From JADJDM01 sp044352985 (GTDB lineage Bacteria > Bacteroidota > Bacteroidia > B-17B0 > Aurantibacillaceae), in NCBI GenBank assembly GCA_044352985.1, contig JBILCU010000007.1, forward strand, positions 124,001 to 188,000: DNA of 64,000 nucleotides, written 5' to 3'. Below are positions 61,687 through 64,000 of this stretch, in pieces (the stretch's first letter is position 1; the number at the start of each line of letters is the position of its first letter). The notes below the pieces were generated by a model. That model was given only the letters and a program-made list of their open reading frames with translations, searched no databases and was not told the DNA's origin. The position numbers and the translations under genes were made by a program.

Positions 61687-64000
61687 TTAGTGTTGAATGT
61701 TTATTTTTTTAGTTGTTATTTCACCTTTATTGATGAATTTTAAAAAGTACATTCCGTTTTCTAAAATACCTGTATTGATGTTGATTTTATTTTCTTTTTC
61801 GGTTGTAGTAAATACAGTTTGGCCTAACACATTTATTAATTCTATTTTTTCATATAACTGATTACCTGTCTCAATGATGATGTTTTGATTGGCAGGATTA
61901 GGATATACTTTCAATTGATTTGTTGTATTAGGAGTATTAATTCCAACAGTGCTGTTAACCATAAATGTTGCAGAAGTTATACAACCATTAACATCTGTAA
62001 TAGTTATTAAATATGCCCCTGGAAGTAAGTCTGAAATATCCTCTGTAATTGCACCATTCGACCATAGAAAACTATAAGGTGAAACACCACCGGTAATAGT
62101 AATATCAATAGCTCCATCTGCAACTCCTCCGCCTGATGAATTAGTAGATATTGCATTTACAATTAAAGGATTTTGTGGTTGATCTATTGAGAAATTTAAT
62201 TGTTTTTCACAGCCATTAAAATCATTTACAGTTACAGAATAGTTTCCTTCCGTTAAATTAAATATGCCTTGTGAATTTTGTCCATTCGACCAATTATATT
62301 GGTAAGGTAAAGTTCCACCAGTAACGGATAGATTAATTGCACCATTGTTTCCACCTGCACATGTAACGTCTGCAAGAGATGATTCTACTATTAATTCATT
62401 AGGTTGATAAACAAATACTGAACTTGTTCTAACACAATTTAATGCGTCTTTTACATATAAAATATATGTTAATCCACCTTGTAGGTTTGTGAAAACATTT
62501 GAAGTTGAGTAATTGTTGCCATTTAAACTGTATTGTAATAATCCAGATCCACCACCTGCGTGAGCTATAATTGCACCATTGTTAGCTTCATGGCATGTTA
62601 CATTTAATACAGCAGTTGAAATTCGAATATCATTCGGCTCGTTAATTGTGAATTCTTTATAACCCGAACAATTTGCAGCATCTTTTACAATTACTTCGTA
62701 GGTTCCGGCATATAAATTAAATACGTTACTTGATTGAAAAAGATATCCTTCAGTAACACTGTATGCAAGTACTCCTGAACCACCAGCTGCAGCAACTGTT
62801 ACAGAGCCATTAGCTCCATGGCAAGTGGCATCTGTTACAATTGGATTTATAACGAATGCATTTGGTTGAGTTAATGTTATTGTTTGAGAGCTGATACAAC
62901 CTAATCCGTCTTTAACCATAACAGTATATGTAGCGGCAGATAAATTATAAAAGTCATGTCCTGTTTGCCAATTATGACCGTTAATGCTGTATCGTAAAAT
63001 TCCGGAACCACCATTTACTTCAATTACTGAAATACTAGCGTTCTTAGATCCATTACATGTTGCATCGGTTGAACTGATATTTACAATTACTGGACCATCT
63101 GAATCACGTATTGTTCCTGAAGTTATAATTTCACACTGTTGAACGTCTTTTACAGAAATGTAATAGGTTCCAGATGGTAGTGGATTAAAAATTCCTGTTG
63201 AATTATAATTGCTTCCATCTAAACTATAAGTATAATTTCCTTCACCACCACTTGCAGTTACTATTAAACCGCCATTTGTATTGCCACATGATGAATTAGT
63301 AGTGTTAACAACAGTTGTAATTAAACTTGGTTCCTCAATAATAATTGTGTCAGTATGTAAACATTGATTTTCATCTCTTATAGTTACTGTGTAGCTACCT
63401 GCATTTAAGTTTGTAAATTGATTGTTATATTGGAAATTTGCATTATTTATGGAAAATTGAAATTCACCCGTTCCACCATTTCCAAATGAATTAATTACAC
63501 CATTACTTCCTCCGTTACAAGTTACAGGTACAGTAGTGCTAAATAAATTTATTGCATTAGGTTCGTTAATTGCAACAGTATCTGTAATTACACAGTTAGC
63601 AATGTCTTTTAAATAAACAACATAAATACCCGCTGTTAAACCTGTAAAAGTTTTATCAGATTGATAGTATGTTCCGTTTAGACTATAACTATGAGCACCA
63701 ATACCACCGCTTGACGAAGCTACGTTAATTTCACCATCAGATGATCCATAACATTTTGTGTCGGATGTTTCAATATTCATAACTAACTTATTAGGTTGTT
63801 GCAATGCTATTGTAGATATATCTGTACATTGCGCTGCATCTTTAATAACTACATGGTAAATGCCTGCAGTTAATTGTTGAAATGTTGAAGTTGATTGAAA
63901 ATTAGAACCACCATCAATACTATACAATACAGTCCCTGTTCCACCATTTGATGAAACGGATATGCTTCCGTCATTTGAAGAAAAACAACTGATGTTTGTG
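61687..64000 (-). CDS. SprB-repeat surface protein with T9SS type A sorting domain (5' end beyond window)
   Basis: Open to the right edge; the reading continues before the ATG-like codon at 63927 (preceding residues read SCFSSNDGSISVSSNGGTG), so the true start is outside. Visible: nine SprB-type repeats of about 75 aa, each of form CxGxxNGxIxVxxxGGxxxYxYSxNG ... TYxVxVKDxxxC. The last one begins GGGVADGAID without the usual cysteine. Then the sorting domain (LKVYPNPANQNIIIET to EITTKKINIQH), type A rather than the gliding type B of the three giants. Likely a secreted surface protein. Confidence 0.9.
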   Translation of the reverse strand, partial: TNISCFSSNDGSISVSSNGGTGTVLYSIDGGSNFQSTSTFQQLTAGIYHVVIKDAAQCTDISTIALQQPNKLVMNIETSDTKCYGSSDGEINVASSSGGIGAHSYSLNGTYYQSDKTFTGLTAGIYVVYLKDIANCVITDTVAINEPNAINLFSTTVPVTCNGGSNGVINSFGNGGTGEFQFSINNANFQYNNQFTNLNAGSYTVTIRDENQCLHTDTIIIEEPSLITTVVNTTNSSCGNTNGGLIVTASGGEGNYTYSLDGSNYNSTGIFNPLPSGTYYISVKDVQQCEIITSGTIRDSDGPVIVNISSTDATCNGSKNASISVIEVNGGSGILRYSINGHNWQTGHDFYNLSAATYTVMVKDGLGCISSQTITLTQPNAFVINPIVTDATCHGANGSVTVAAAGGSGVLAYSVTEGYLFQSSNVFNLYAGTYEVIVKDAANCSGYKEFTINEPNDIRISTAVLNVTCHEANNGAIIAHAGGGSGLLQYSLNGNNYSTSNVFTNLQGGLTYILYVKDALNCVRTSSVFVYQPNELIVESSLADVTCAGGNNGAINLSVTGGTLPYQYNWSNGQNSQGIFNLTEGNYSVTVNDFNGCEKQLNFSIDQPQNPLIVNAISTNSSGGGVADGAIDITITGGVSPYSFLWSNGAITEDISDLLPGAYLITITDVNGCITSATFMVNSTVGINTPNTTNQLKVYPNPANQNIIIETGNQLYEKIELINVLGQTVFTTTEKENKININTGILENGMYFLKFINKGEITTKKINIQH

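Overview
The window is AT-rich chromosomal DNA from a member of the Bacteroidota. Four lines of evidence support this. (i) Several large secreted proteins end in type IX secretion (T9SS) sorting domains: type A in the genes at 15202 and 61687, and the gliding-associated type B domain in those at 25932, 35881 and 39820. (ii) Many genes have a TAnnTTTG -7 promoter element, often with TTG/TTTG 19-20 bp upstream, as in Bacteroidetes. (iii) Clear Shine-Dalgarno sequences are mostly absent. (iv) Gene content such as DUF4783-nadC, paired SurA-like chaperones followed by moxR, and SprB-type repeats fits the phylum. Genus cannot be named from sequence alone. No rRNA, CRISPR array, phage or complete IS was seen.

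Layout. 1-6.5 kb: inorganic-carbon uptake locus, with a SulP permease (cut by the left edge) divergent from dabA-dabB and two small single-pass membrane proteins between them; the two small genes have -7 boxes 4-5 nt from their start codons. 6.5-12.4 kb: secreted YD-like protein, pheT, a small secreted protein, a nested palindromic repeat element, radA. 12.4-15.0 kb: phenylacetyl-CoA epoxidase operon paaA-paaB-paaC-(33-aa membrane microprotein)-paaD, transcribed leftwards. 15.2-20.6 kb: an M43-like zinc metalloprotease with nine near-identical Ig-like (BIG2) repeats, then tRNA-Leu(CAA). 20.8-25.2 kb: prs, rplY, two membrane hypotheticals, gpsA, a DnaQ-like exonuclease.

25.4-48.8 kb is dominated by three giant type-B T9SS substrates of 1655, 1141 and 2977 aa. 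Each is immediately preceded by a small secreted protein of unknown function. A block of cellular genes (a possible kinase-like protein, two small hypotheticals, yebC, recJ) lies between the first and second giant. No PorP/SprF-type partner gene was seen beside them.

48.8-64 kb: a GyrI-like protein and an XRE/S24 LexA-type regulator, tRNA-His, nadC with a DUF4783 protein, rplT-rpmI, a parvulin/SurA chaperone trio with moxR, a 162-bp MITE-like element, then tatD-like, tcdA-like, yigZ-like and M42 peptidase genes, a CBS-domain protein, and the 3' part of a SprB-repeat protein running off the right edge.

Most genes are ordinary housekeeping functions. The parts most worth following up are the carbon-pump locus with its small membrane proteins, the microprotein inside the paa operon, the nested palindrome near 10.8 kb, the three-domain higher-order repeat in the metalloprotease, and the small-plus-giant T9SS gene pairs.
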